From Saccharothrix longispora (GTDB lineage Bacteria; Actinomycetota; Actinomycetes; Mycobacteriales; Pseudonocardiaceae): a stretch of 64,000 nucleotides of DNA. Location of the stretch: NCBI RefSeq assembly GCF_030852425.1, contig NZ_NSDM01000001.1:744001-808000 (forward strand), in the 5' to 3' direction. A program made the translations under genes and the position numbers. Below the pieces are notes generated by a model. That model had not been told where the DNA came from. It made no database searches and worked only from the letters and a program-made list of their open reading frames with translations. This document shows, one piece after another, positions 25,206 to 33,200 of this stretch. Position 1 is the stretch's first letter. The number at the start of each line of letters is the position of its first letter.

Positions 25206-25387
25206 CGAGTGGCAGTTCGTCTCAGCATTCATACCGCTCATCGCATCACTCGACAGTTGAGCGCAAGGCCACGTCCGGAGTCTTTCAGACGTGAGCCAGG
25301 TCTCCTTACGGTGCACGGCGTATCAGGAACGCACCAGGAGGCCTTACGTGCCGTTCACACCGTCGTCAAACACGCGAGGAGGGGACC

Positions 25388-25735
25388 GTGAGCACCTCTG
25401 AGCAGCACAACCCCGACACCCAGGGCGCTCACAACTGGGTGGAGGTGCAGGAGAGCGCGGACTTCAAGGAGCTGCGGCGCCGACTGCGCAATTTCGTGTT
25501 CCCGATGGCCGGTCTGTTCCTGGCCTGGTACCTGCTGTACGTCCTCCTCGCCGATTACGCACACGGCTTCATGTCGACGAAGGTCTTCGGCAACATCAAC
25601 GTGGGCCTGATCCTCGGCCTGCTGCAGTTCGTGTCGACGTTCGCGATCACCACGCTGTACGTCCGCCACGCCAACAAGAACCTCGACCCCAAGGCGGAGA
25701 AGCTCCGCGGCGAAATCGAAGGGGGTCGGGCGTGA
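25388..25735 (+). CDS. DUF485 membrane protein
   Basis: 115 residues with the two-helix DUF485 fold: FKELRRRLRNFVFPMAGLFL leads into helix 1 and LILGLLQFVSTFAITTLYV is helix 2, ending in a charged tail. DUF485 proteins (YjcH type) almost always precede ActP-type symporters and are thought to assist them. GTG 25388 follows AGGAGGGGACC. It overlaps the symporter gene by GTGA. Confidence 0.9.
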   Translation: MSTSEQHNPDTQGAHNWVEVQESADFKELRRRLRNFVFPMAGLFLAWYLLYVLLADYAHGFMSTKVFGNINVGLILGLLQFVSTFAITTLYVRHANKNLDPKAEKLRGEIEGGRA

Positions 25736-27339
25736 ACAGCAGCCCCTGGCTCAACATCGGCATCTTCGGCCTGTTCGTCGCGGCGACCCTGGTGGTCGTC
25801 ATCCGCGCGAGCCGGAACACGAAGACGGCCGCCGACTACCTCGCCGCCGGCCGCGCGTTCACCGGCCCGCAGAACGGCGTCGCCATCGCGGGCGACTACC
25901 TGTCCGCCGCGTCGTTCCTCGGCATCGCGGGCGCCATCGCGCTCAACGGCTACGACGGCTTCCTGTACTCCATCGGCTTCCTCGTCGCGTGGCTCGTCGC
26001 GCTCCTGCTGGTCGCGGAGCTGCTGCGCAACACCGGCAAGTACACGATGGGCGACGTCCTCAGCTTCCGGATGCGCCAGCGCCCGGTGCGCGCCGCCGCG
26101 GCGACGTCCACCATGGCCGTGTCCTTCTTCTACCTGCTGGCCCAGATGGCGGGCGCCGGCGGCCTGGTGGCCCTGCTGCTCGGCATCACCGGCAAGCTCG
26201 GCCAGGCCCTCGTGATCGCCGTCGTCGGCGCCCTGATGATCGCCTACGTCCTCATCGGCGGCATGAAGGGCACCACCTGGGTGCAGATCATCAAGGCGGT
26301 GCTGCTGATCATCGGCGCCGGCGTGATGACGGTGTGGGTGCTCGCCAAGTTCGGCCTGAACCTGTCCGGCCTGCTCGGCGCGGCCGTCGACAACGCCCCG
26401 AAGGCCGGCGAGAAGCTCCTCGGCCCCGGCCTCCAGTACGGCGCGACCGGCACCTCGAAGCTCGACTTCCTGTCGCTGGCCCTCGCCCTGGTCCTCGGCA
26501 CGGCCGGCCTGCCGCACATCCTGATGCGCTTCTACACCGTGCCGACCGCCAAGGAGGCCCGCCGCTCGGTGGTCTGGGCCATCTGGCTGATCGGCCTGTT
26601 CTACCTGTTCACGCTGGTCCTGGGTTACGGCGCGGCGGCGCTGGTCGGCCCCGACGCGATCCGGGCGGCACCCGGTGGCGCGAACTCGGCGGCCCCGCTG
26701 CTCGCCGAGGCCCTGGGCGGGCCGCTGCTGCTCGGCCTGATCGCGGCGGTCGCGTTCGCCACGATCCTCGCCGTGGTGGCGGGCCTGACGATCACCGCGT
26801 CGGCGTCGTTCGCGCACGACATCTACGCCAACATCATCCGCAAGAACGGCCACGACGGCGCGGTCAAGGAGAAGTCCGACGAGGAGGCCGAGGTGAAGGT
26901 GGCGCGGCGCACCGCCATCGTCATCGGCATCGTCTCGATCCTCGGCGGCATCGCGGCCAACGGCCAGAACATCGCGTTCCTCGTGGCGCTCGCGTTCGCG
27001 GTGGCGGCGTCGGCGAACCTGCCGACCATCCTCTACTCGCTGTTCTGGAAGCGCTTCAACACCTCCGGCGCGCTGTGGAGCATCTACGGCGGCCTCGCGG
27101 TGACCATCACCCTGATCGTCCTGTCGCCGGCCGTGTCCGGGAAGCCGACGTCCATGTTCCCGAACGCGGACTTCGACCTGTTCCCGCTGTCCAACCCGGG
27201 CATCGTGTCGATCCCGGTGGCGTTCATCCTCGGCTACGTCGGCACGGTGACGTCGAAGGAGAACGACAAGGAGAAGTACGCGGAGATGGAGGTGCGGGCG
27301 CTCACCGGCGTCGGCGCCGAGAAGGCCACCGCGCACTAG
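25732..27339 (+). CDS. Cation/acetate symporter (ActP/MctC type)
   Basis: 535-residue SSS transporter for acetate and related monocarboxylates in the cytoplasmic membrane. Marks are AIAGDYLSAASFLGIAGAIA near residue 50, YVLIGGMKGTTWVQIIKAVL near 170, and GTAGLPHILMRFYTVPTAKE near 255. It lacks the large insertion of the 23301-25091 paralogue. GTG 25732 overlaps DUF485. A GC hairpin follows. Candidate regulators are the LytTR protein and a CRP-like factor. Confidence 0.92.
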   Translation: MNSSPWLNIGIFGLFVAATLVVVIRASRNTKTAADYLAAGRAFTGPQNGVAIAGDYLSAASFLGIAGAIALNGYDGFLYSIGFLVAWLVALLLVAELLRNTGKYTMGDVLSFRMRQRPVRAAAATSTMAVSFFYLLAQMAGAGGLVALLLGITGKLGQALVIAVVGALMIAYVLIGGMKGTTWVQIIKAVLLIIGAGVMTVWVLAKFGLNLSGLLGAAVDNAPKAGEKLLGPGLQYGATGTSKLDFLSLALALVLGTAGLPHILMRFYTVPTAKEARRSVVWAIWLIGLFYLFTLVLGYGAAALVGPDAIRAAPGGANSAAPLLAEALGGPLLLGLIAAVAFATILAVVAGLTITASASFAHDIYANIIRKNGHDGAVKEKSDEEAEVKVARRTAIVIGIVSILGGIAANGQNIAFLVALAFAVAASANLPTILYSLFWKRFNTSGALWSIYGGLAVTITLIVLSPAVSGKPTSMFPNADFDLFPLSNPGIVSIPVAFILGYVGTVTSKENDKEKYAEMEVRALTGVGAEKATAH

Positions 27340-27355
27340 GGCCTTCCTCCGGGAC

Positions 27356-27395
27356 CACGCCGGCCGTCCTCCTCCCGGGGAGGGCGGCCGGCGTG
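27356..27395 (+). terminator. Hairpin terminator after the ActP-type gene
   Basis: An 11-bp perfect inverted repeat (27356-27366 with 27385-27395), with further partial pairing inside, begins 17 bases after the stop codon. Confidence 0.75.
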
Positions 27396-27429
27396 CTCCT
27401 CATCCCCCGTTCATCAGGGACGTGGCAGC

Positions 27430-27777
27430 ATGGTGACCGTGACCGTTCCCACCGTTGAAGTGACCGAAGTGCCCGCCGAACTCCCGGCCGGGAAGGTGCT
27501 GCTCGACGTCCGCGAGGCCGACGAGTGGACCGCGGGCCACGCCCCGGGCGCCCTGCACATCCCGATGAGCGAACTGGCGGGCCGCCTGGACGAGCTGCCC
27601 GGCGACAGCGAGTTCTACGTCGTGTGCCGCGCGGGCGGCCGGTCGGCGCGGGTCACCCAGTACCTCAACGCCAACGGCTGGGAGGCCACCAACGTCGACG
27701 GCGGCATGCAGGTCTGGGCCGCCCAGGGCCGTCCGCTGGTCGCCGAGGTCGACGGCGCGGACCCCGAGGTCATCTGA
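27430..27777 (+). CDS. Rhodanese-like sulfurtransferase
   Basis: Single rhodanese domain of 115 residues. It has LLDVREADEWTAGHAPGALH and the active-site loop VVCRAGGRSARV with Cys66 as the persulfide-carrying residue. The short CRAGGRS loop is typical of small cytoplasmic rhodaneses that shuttle sulfur or detoxify cyanide. ATG 27430 is used; GTG 27433 is possible. The next gene begins two bases after its stop codon, so they are probably co-transcribed. Confidence 0.88.
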   Translation: MVTVTVPTVEVTEVPAELPAGKVLLDVREADEWTAGHAPGALHIPMSELAGRLDELPGDSEFYVVCRAGGRSARVTQYLNANGWEATNVDGGMQVWAAQGRPLVAEVDGADPEVI

Positions 27778-27778
27778 C

Positions 27779-28684
27779 GTGGCGCTCCGGCCGATGCGCG
27801 TGGACTGGGTGGCGACCCCGCCGCCCGGCGCCTACCAGCGGCGCGACCTCGGCCGGCCGCGCCAGGACTACGCGGGACCGCCGTCCTACCCGGTGCCGCC
27901 GCGCTGGGGCTTCCCGCTGCTGGCGTGGCGCTGGCCCACGTCCGTGGCGGTGGACGCCGACGAGCCCGCCGACTCGGTCGACCGGGTCCAGCGGCTGGCC
28001 CGCACCGCCTCCCACGCCCTCGGCCTGGCCGCGCTCACCGGCCTGTGGGCCGCGGGCAGCGAGATCTGGCGCTACGTCCTGCTCCTGCTCAGCCGCTACG
28101 GCGCGCTGTCGGAGTCCACGGTCGGCGTGTCGGACGCGATGGTCGTGTCCTCGTCGGTCGTGATGCTGGTGGCGACCGCGATGGCGGTGGTGTTCACGCT
28201 GCTGTGGCTGCGCCGGGCCCGCCGGGCCGCCGCGAGCGCCGCCGGCTACGCCCCGTCCCGCTCGGACACCGAAGTCCTGGTCAGCCTGTTCATCCCGGGC
28301 GTCAACCTGGTCGTGCCCGGCTCGGTCGCCGCCGAGCTGGAGCACGCCGCCCTGCGCCTGCCCGTCGACGCCCGCCCGCGACCGTCCCGGCTGATCCGCT
28401 GGTGGTGGGGCCTGTGGGCGTTCACCTGCCTGTTCTCCGCGTTCACGATCGCCTGGTCGTTCCGCGACAGCGTGCAGGCCATGGCGGACGGCGTGCTGCT
28501 GCACGCGGTGGCCGACCTCCTGGCCGTCGCCGTGGCGATCGTCACCGCCGTGGTCGTGCGCCGCACCACGACGTGCCTGCTGCCGGTGGACCCGAGCACG
28601 TTCCGCCGGATGCGGGTGGTGGGCGTGAAGGACGCCCCGGCACCGGAGCTGCGCACCTTCCGCGCCGCCGGCTCCCCCCGCTAG
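27779..28684 (+). CDS. DUF4328 membrane protein
   Basis: 301 residues. The N-terminal 65 residues are Pro/Arg-rich and soluble; four or more hydrophobic segments follow (for example HALGLAALTGLWAAGSEIW). The central LVSLFIPGVNLVVPGSVAAE resembles the core of actinobacterial DUF4328 proteins, which are of unknown function. It follows the rhodanese gene directly. GTG 27779 is the only start close to that gene. Confidence 0.78.
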   Translation: MALRPMRVDWVATPPPGAYQRRDLGRPRQDYAGPPSYPVPPRWGFPLLAWRWPTSVAVDADEPADSVDRVQRLARTASHALGLAALTGLWAAGSEIWRYVLLLLSRYGALSESTVGVSDAMVVSSSVVMLVATAMAVVFTLLWLRRARRAAASAAGYAPSRSDTEVLVSLFIPGVNLVVPGSVAAELEHAALRLPVDARPRPSRLIRWWWGLWAFTCLFSAFTIAWSFRDSVQAMADGVLLHAVADLLAVAVAIVTAVVVRRTTTCLLPVDPSTFRRMRVVGVKDAPAPELRTFRAAGSPR

Positions 28685-28694
28685 ACGAACGGGG

Positions 28695-29888
28695 TCAGGC
28701 GGCCAGCGCCGGGGTGGGGGTGGGTGGTCGGTGGAGCAGGTTCTGGCGTGGCCTCTGGGCGGGGTCGACGTGTCGGGGTGGGATGAAGACCGGTGTCCCG
28801 CCGGTCGTCGCGACGCGCCAGTGTGAGTGGTGGACGAGGCTGTGGTGGGTGCGGCAGAGCAGGACGAGGTTGTCCAGGTCGGTGGACCCGCCATCGGCCC
28901 AGTGCTGGATGTGGTGGGCGTCGCACCACTGGGGTGGTCGGTGGCAGCCGGGGAAGGCGCATCCCCGGTCACGCGCGTGCAGCGCGCGGCGTTGGGCGGT
29001 GCTCACCGTCCGCTTGGCGCGGCCGAGGTCGAGTACTTCGGACATTCCGCCCAGTACGACCGGGAGGACTGTGGCGTCGCAGGCGATGCGGCGGGCCTGG
29101 GCGGCGCTGAGGTGGCGGTCGCCGTCCAACAACGCGTGCCCGACGCCCCGGCGCAGGGCCTCGTGGTCGATGGTGACGCTGATGTGCGGGCGCTCTCCGG
29201 CCTCCGAGGGCACGTCGGTGGAGCGTGACGCGAGGTGGATCAGGTCGGCGAACGCCTCGCCCCTGCGTCGTGCCGCGTCACGCGGGCCGTCCGGGCGAGG
29301 TGCGGAGAGCGGTTCGAGCATCGCGGTGAACCGCGCGCCGCTCTCGGCGGACAGCTCGCCGAAGAACTCCAGCCGTCCGCCGGGCAGGTCGCGCAGGTGC
29401 AGCACGTCGCCGGTCTCGGCGGCGGGCTCGTCCACCTCGTCCACGCGGTCCTGCTCGGCGCGGTCGCGAATCCGATCGGCGAGCTGCCGCACCGCTTTCG
29501 GCTCCACCGATCGAGCGGCCTCGACCAGGATCTCCTCCGACCCGTCCGGCAGGCGCAGCGAGATGGCCCGCGCCAGTTCGGTCAGGTGTCCGTCGGAGAG
29601 TTCCCCCACCACCGCACCGGTCACCGGGTGCAGGGGCGGGAGCGGTTGTCCGGTGGGGCTGGTGGAGGGCAGGAAGAGGGTCGCCTGGGTGGTCCAGCGC
29701 TTGACCTCGCGCGGGTCGGCGCGCACGACGCGCCGGTAGGTGTCGGTGTCGAGCCCGCGCCGCAGCACCTCGGCCAGCAGCCGCAGTCGCCGCACGTGCA
29801 GCGTCCGCAGCGCGGCTTCGGTCTCGACGACGGCGTCGAACACACCGTCGTCGGTCAGCAGCGCGGGCGCGATCTCCATACCTGCCAC
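28695..29888 (-). CDS. DUF222 / HNH endonuclease domain protein (13E12 type)
   Basis: 397 residues. The long N-terminal DUF222 region (about 20-300) precedes a C-terminal HNH domain: CAFPGCHRPPQWCDAHHI, then NLVLLCRTHHSLVHH, with the four zinc cysteines/histidines and the DAHH catalytic histidine. This is the multi-copy 13E12-type family of actinomycetes, whose natural function is unclear. GTG 29888 is used; ATG 29879 is an alternative. No flanking repeats mark it as a mobile element. Confidence 0.87.
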   Translation of the reverse strand: MAGMEIAPALLTDDGVFDAVVETEAALRTLHVRRLRLLAEVLRRGLDTDTYRRVVRADPREVKRWTTQATLFLPSTSPTGQPLPPLHPVTGAVVGELSDGHLTELARAISLRLPDGSEEILVEAARSVEPKAVRQLADRIRDRAEQDRVDEVDEPAAETGDVLHLRDLPGGRLEFFGELSAESGARFTAMLEPLSAPRPDGPRDAARRRGEAFADLIHLASRSTDVPSEAGERPHISVTIDHEALRRGVGHALLDGDRHLSAAQARRIACDATVLPVVLGGMSEVLDLGRAKRTVSTAQRRALHARDRGCAFPGCHRPPQWCDAHHIQHWADGGSTDLDNLVLLCRTHHSLVHHSHWRVATTGGTPVFIPPRHVDPAQRPRQNLLHRPPTPTPALAA

Positions 29889-29971
29889 GCTATTCGAACA
29901 CCTGTACCCATTTCATCACTTGATCAGGTGAAACAGGCGGAGTCAGAGGGTGATCGGGAGGCGGGCGAACG

Positions 29972-30223
29972 TCACGCCGGACCACTGTTCCCAAGCGGTT
30001 CCTCCTCGTCGAACTCCCACACCAGGACCAGTGGTACGCGCCGGCCGTACCGGGCCAGCGCCGACTCCGCCGACCGGTGCTGGCCGAGCATCGTGCGCCC
30101 GGTCACCGGATCACGCCGGTAGACCACGGCGGTCGTCGTGTCCTCCTCCATGATCTCCATGCCCCACGCGAAGATGCGCGTGCTGTCGGCGGCGTCCACG
30201 AGGCTGAAGAGGTTCGCTTCCAC
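29972..30223 (-). CDS. Small hypothetical protein divergent from the XRE regulator
   Basis: 83 residues, soluble, with a beta-rich look (RIFAWGMEIMEEDTTTAVVY, then VPLVLVWEFDEEEP). GTG 30223 starts it; ATG further in is possible. It is divergent from the XRE gene, sharing the 90-base promoter gap. Similar small genes next to XRE/DUF397 pairs are common in related actinomycetes (from memory). Unknown function; possibly under control of the XRE regulator. Confidence 0.6.
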   Translation of the reverse strand: MEANLFSLVDAADSTRIFAWGMEIMEEDTTTAVVYRRDPVTGRTMLGQHRSAESALARYGRRVPLVLVWEFDEEEPLGNSGPA

Positions 30224-30313
30224 GGGACCGACTGTCCGACGGGAGATCCGCTCCAACCCAAGGGGTGAACCGGGAATCCCACACCCGGAGATCCCGCCGG
30301 ACCATGCTGACGC

Positions 30314-31141
30314 GTGCCCACTCCACCCCCGTTCCGCCGCCGCCGGTTGGGCAAGAAGCTCGCCCGCATGAGGATCGCGGCCAAGCTGACCCTGGACGAC
30401 GCCGCGAAGGCCCTGTACCGGACCAGGTCGACGCTGCACCGGATCGAGCGCGGCGAGACGATCCTGGACGTCCACCTCGCCAAGTCGATGATGGACCTGT
30501 ACGACCAGTACGACCCGGACCTGCTGGACCAGGCGGTGCGGGCGAGGGAGCCCGGCTGGTGGACCACCTTCGGCATCGAGAACCAGGGTTACGTCGACGT
30601 CGAGACGGAAGCCGTCGAAGTCTGCGAACTCTCGCTCCTGGTGATCCCCGGTCTGCTCCAGACCGGCGATCACATGCGGGCGCTGTTCGCGGCGCACCGA
30701 CTGGGCCGTACGAAGCGCCGGCTGGAGAACGACATCCGGGTACGCCGGATCAGGCAGGAGCGCCTGGTGGACCCGCGCAACCCCCTGCGGTTGGACGCGA
30801 TCATCGACGAGGCGGCGTTGCGGAAGGTGGTTGGCGGCGCCGAGGTGATGCGCGAGCAGTTGCGCCACCTGCGCGAGGTGGCGGACCTGCCCAACGTGTC
30901 GATCCGCATCCTCGCCGACGCCGGTGGCGCCCACGCGGGCATGGTGAGCAGCTTCGCGCTGCTCGATTTCGCCGATCCCCTCGAACCGCCGGTGCTGTTC
31001 ATCGAGCACATGGTGGGAGCCGTGCACATCGAGGAGGGGAACCAGCTCCGCGAGGCTAGGCTGGAGTTCGAGCACCTGGCTTCCCAAGCGCTGGGCCTCG
31101 CGGAGTCGATCGCCCTCGTCGAGCGGGTCCTGACCGAGTGA
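30314..31141 (+). CDS. XRE-family regulator with DUF5753 domain (Scr1 type)
   Basis: 275 residues. The N-terminal helix-turn-helix (about 10-65) has KLTLDDAAKALYRTRSTLHR and IERGE. The rest is the DUF5753 domain (about 85-270, WWTTFGIENQGYVDVETEA, then VIPGLLQTGDHMRAL) that typifies this large actinomycete family. Members usually pair with a DUF397 protein, here starting 15 bases after the stop, and are thought to act as regulator and partner. Start GTG 30314. Likely an autoregulator. Confidence 0.92.
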   Translation: MPTPPPFRRRRLGKKLARMRIAAKLTLDDAAKALYRTRSTLHRIERGETILDVHLAKSMMDLYDQYDPDLLDQAVRAREPGWWTTFGIENQGYVDVETEAVEVCELSLLVIPGLLQTGDHMRALFAAHRLGRTKRRLENDIRVRRIRQERLVDPRNPLRLDAIIDEAALRKVVGGAEVMREQLRHLREVADLPNVSIRILADAGGAHAGMVSSFALLDFADPLEPPVLFIEHMVGAVHIEEGNQLREARLEFEHLASQALGLAESIALVERVLTE

Positions 31142-31155
31142 AAGAGGCGACGGAT

Positions 31156-31422
31156 ATGTCCACAGTGGACTTCACTGGCGCGGTGTGGCGCAAGAGCAGC
31201 CGCAGCGGGGGCGCGAGCAACACCAACTGCGTCGAAGTGGCGTTCGTCAACGCGGTGTGGCGGAAGAGCAGCCGGAGCAGCGGTGCCAGCAACGCGAACT
31301 GCGTCGAGGTGGCGTCGACCGGCCCCGTCGTCGGCGTCCGGGACTCGAAGAACCCGACCGCCGCAACGTTGGCGTTCCCCGCCGTTCGGTGGGCGTTCTT
31401 CCTGCGGCGGTTGGGTTCCTGA
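31156..31422 (+). CDS. DUF397 protein with duplicated N-terminal motif
   Basis: DUF397 proteins are small partners of Scr1-type XRE regulators. Normal members start with one AVWRKSSRS..NCVEVA unit. Here that unit occurs twice in tandem (residues 9-32 and 33-56), followed by the usual VGVRDSKNPT segment. The C-terminus is unusual: after AVRWAFFLRR it ends early, without the typical W-x-x-F continuation. ATG 31156 follows AAAGAGGCGACGG. 88 residues. Whether the extra unit changes partner binding is unknown. Confidence 0.85.
   Translation: MSTVDFTGAVWRKSSRSGGASNTNCVEVAFVNAVWRKSSRSSGASNANCVEVASTGPVVGVRDSKNPTAATLAFPAVRWAFFLRRLGS
31180..31323 (+). repeat. 72-bp tandem duplication inside the DUF397 gene
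   Basis: Two in-frame 72-base units (31180-31251 and 31252-31323) encode 24-residue repeats with 19 of 24 residues identical; the DNA has diverged at synonymous sites too. Confidence 0.85.
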
Positions 31423-31447
31423 CCCCACCCGTGCCACGGTGGACGCC

Positions 31448-32467
31448 ATGCGGGCACTCGTGGCGGCACTGGTCCTGTCCCTCCTCGTCCCCGGCGTGGC
31501 CGCCGCGCACGGCCACCCCCGGAAGTCGTTCGACCTCCAAGCCCACCGGGGCGGGATCGGGCTGACCGTCGAGAGCACCCTGGCCGCGTTCGGCAAGGCG
31601 CTGGAACTCGGCGTGACCACGCTCGAACTCGACGTCCAGATCACCAGGGACGGCCGCGAGGTCGTCACCCACGACCGCAGGACCAACCCCGCCAAGTGCG
31701 TCGACACGGCACCCGCCACCCCCGGCGACCCGGCGTTCCCGTACGCGGGCAAGTACGTGAAGGACCTGACGTTCGCGCAGGTCCGCACCCTCGACTGCGG
31801 GTCGCGGCGCTGGTCGCAGTACCCGGACCAGGAACTCTCGCCGGGTGCGCGGATGCCGACGCTCGCCGAGGTGTTCGCCCTGGCCCGACGCCACCGGGCG
31901 TGGGACGTGAAGTTCAACATCGAGACCAAGGTCGAGGCCGCCGCGCCGCACGAGACCGCGCCGCGCGAGCAGTTCGTCGAGGTCACGTCCCGCGCGATCC
32001 GCCGCTCCGGCTTCCACCGCAACGTCACGGTCCAGTCGTTCGACTGGGGCACCCTGATGCTGTGGCGCAGGGCCGAGCCGCGCATCCCGCTCGTCGCCCT
32101 CACCCAGCCCGAGTTCCTGCGCCCCGGCTCGCCGTGGACCGGCGGCCTCGACCTGGCCGACTTCGGCGGCAGCGTGGTGGAGGCGGTCAAGAGCTTCGGC
32201 GCGTCCGCCCTGTCGCCGGTGCACGGCAACCCGCAGAACGGCACGGTGAACGACCCCGGCTACGTCCCGTTCACCACGAAAACCCTGGTGGACGAGGCGC
32301 ACCGGCACGGCCTGAAGGTCATCCCCTGGACGGTGAACGACCAGGCCACCATGCACAAGCTGATCGACGACGGCGTGGACGGCATCATCACCGACTACCC
32401 GGACCGCCTGCGCGAGGTCATGGCCGAGCGCGGCTTCAGGCTCCCCCGGGCGTACCCGGCGCGCTGA
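31448..32467 (+). CDS. Secreted glycerophosphodiester phosphodiesterase
   Basis: Hydrolyses glycerophosphodiesters to glycerol-3-phosphate and an alcohol, outside the cell. 339 residues with a signal peptide (MRALVAALVLSLLVPGVAAA). The catalytic domain has DLQAHRGG, the metal-binding LELDVQITRDG segment and VTHDRR, with WTVN and IITDYPDRL at the end, all GDPD landmarks. ATG 31448 starts right at the signal peptide. A cytoplasmic relative is at 34532. Confidence 0.9.
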   Translation: MRALVAALVLSLLVPGVAAAHGHPRKSFDLQAHRGGIGLTVESTLAAFGKALELGVTTLELDVQITRDGREVVTHDRRTNPAKCVDTAPATPGDPAFPYAGKYVKDLTFAQVRTLDCGSRRWSQYPDQELSPGARMPTLAEVFALARRHRAWDVKFNIETKVEAAAPHETAPREQFVEVTSRAIRRSGFHRNVTVQSFDWGTLMLWRRAEPRIPLVALTQPEFLRPGSPWTGGLDLADFGGSVVEAVKSFGASALSPVHGNPQNGTVNDPGYVPFTTKTLVDEAHRHGLKVIPWTVNDQATMHKLIDDGVDGIITDYPDRLREVMAERGFRLPRAYPAR

Positions 32468-32476
32468 CCCCCGCGC

Positions 32477-33007
32477 TCACCCGATCTTCGGGTAGAACCG
32501 GAACGGCGTGCTGTGCGCGAGCGCGAGTTCCGCGTACCGCACGTACTCGGCCGGGTCGCCGTCGAGCGGTTCGCGGCGGACCGGCCCGTCGTCCCGGTGG
32601 TGCAGCAGCACGACCGTGCTGTCGTCGAACAGCCAGAAATCCTGCCGGGGCAATTCCGCGGCGACCTCGTCGCGGGAGCAGATCACCCGCACGTCCTCGC
32701 CGGAGCGCACGTTTCCCGGGTATTCCCACTCGAACTGGCAGCGCTGGTACTCGGTCAACCGCTCGTCCACCAGGCGCACCCGCTGCACGGACCTGCCCGC
32801 CTGCCGGTGCACGCGCAGCCGGTTGTGCCACGGCGCGTTGAATCCGACCGGCATGGGACGGCCCCCGGTGTACTGTTCCACCAGGTCGTCGCCGGTCCAG
32901 TACGAGGGGCGCACCTCGAGGCGGAACGCCGACGTGGTGAACCGGCCCCACATGTCGGCCCAGTCCTCGTCCGTAATCCACCGTGATTCCCGCGCACCTG
33001 ATCGCAT
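32477..33007 (-). CDS. DUF6879 family protein
   Basis: 176 residues, soluble and Trp/Arg-rich. FRLEVRPSYWTGDDLVEQY, RRV-type strands and a final HSTPFRFYPKIG match my memory of the DUF6879 family of actinomycetes, which often lies near XRE/DUF397 genes. ATG 33007 is used; GTG 33013 is possible. Its upstream region has three 21-bp tandem repeats (33076-33138). The gene is convergent with the secreted GDPD gene, nine bases apart. Function unknown. Confidence 0.75.
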   Translation of the reverse strand: MRSGARESRWITDEDWADMWGRFTTSAFRLEVRPSYWTGDDLVEQYTGGRPMPVGFNAPWHNRLRVHRQAGRSVQRVRLVDERLTEYQRCQFEWEYPGNVRSGEDVRVICSRDEVAAELPRQDFWLFDDSTVVLLHHRDDGPVRREPLDGDPAEYVRYAELALAHSTPFRFYPKIG

Positions 33008-33075
33008 GGCCACACGTTAACGGGAAATCGGTCCCGGGTGCAGCCCCGAATGTGTAAACCTCGAACGCGTTCTAC

Positions 33076-33138
33076 TCAGTCGGACGTGGAATTTATTCAA
33101 CCGAACGTGGGAATTATTCAGTCGAACGAGGCGAACGT
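33076..33138. repeat. Three 21-bp tandem repeats upstream of the DUF6879 gene
   Basis: Units start at 33076, 33097 and 33118, each with the pattern TCARYCGRACGWGG. Spacing is exactly 21 bases, two helical turns. The region is clearly A/T-richer than its surroundings. It lies 69-131 bases before ATG 33007 and behind the P450 stop codon, so it is a candidate operator array for the DUF6879 promoter. Confidence 0.7.
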
Positions 33139-33200
33139 GACTTTTCTTCGCTCACGTTGTCCGCCGGTTTCCGCCGAGGCGCGGTCGCGCGCCGCGCCGG

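Noticed and set aside
25157..25294. A 45-codon frame (MGEDKPTDPANGDVDHPSGS...) in the gap before the DUF485 gene, with AAGG upstream
   Set aside because: Third positions are mostly A/T, unlike every real gene here, and the frame contains the CRP-like site. It is more likely promoter sequence; a leader peptide cannot be excluded.
28695..29888. DUF222/HNH gene as an insertion element
   Set aside because: No terminal repeats, target duplication or transposase is visible; the protein family is a normal chromosomal one.
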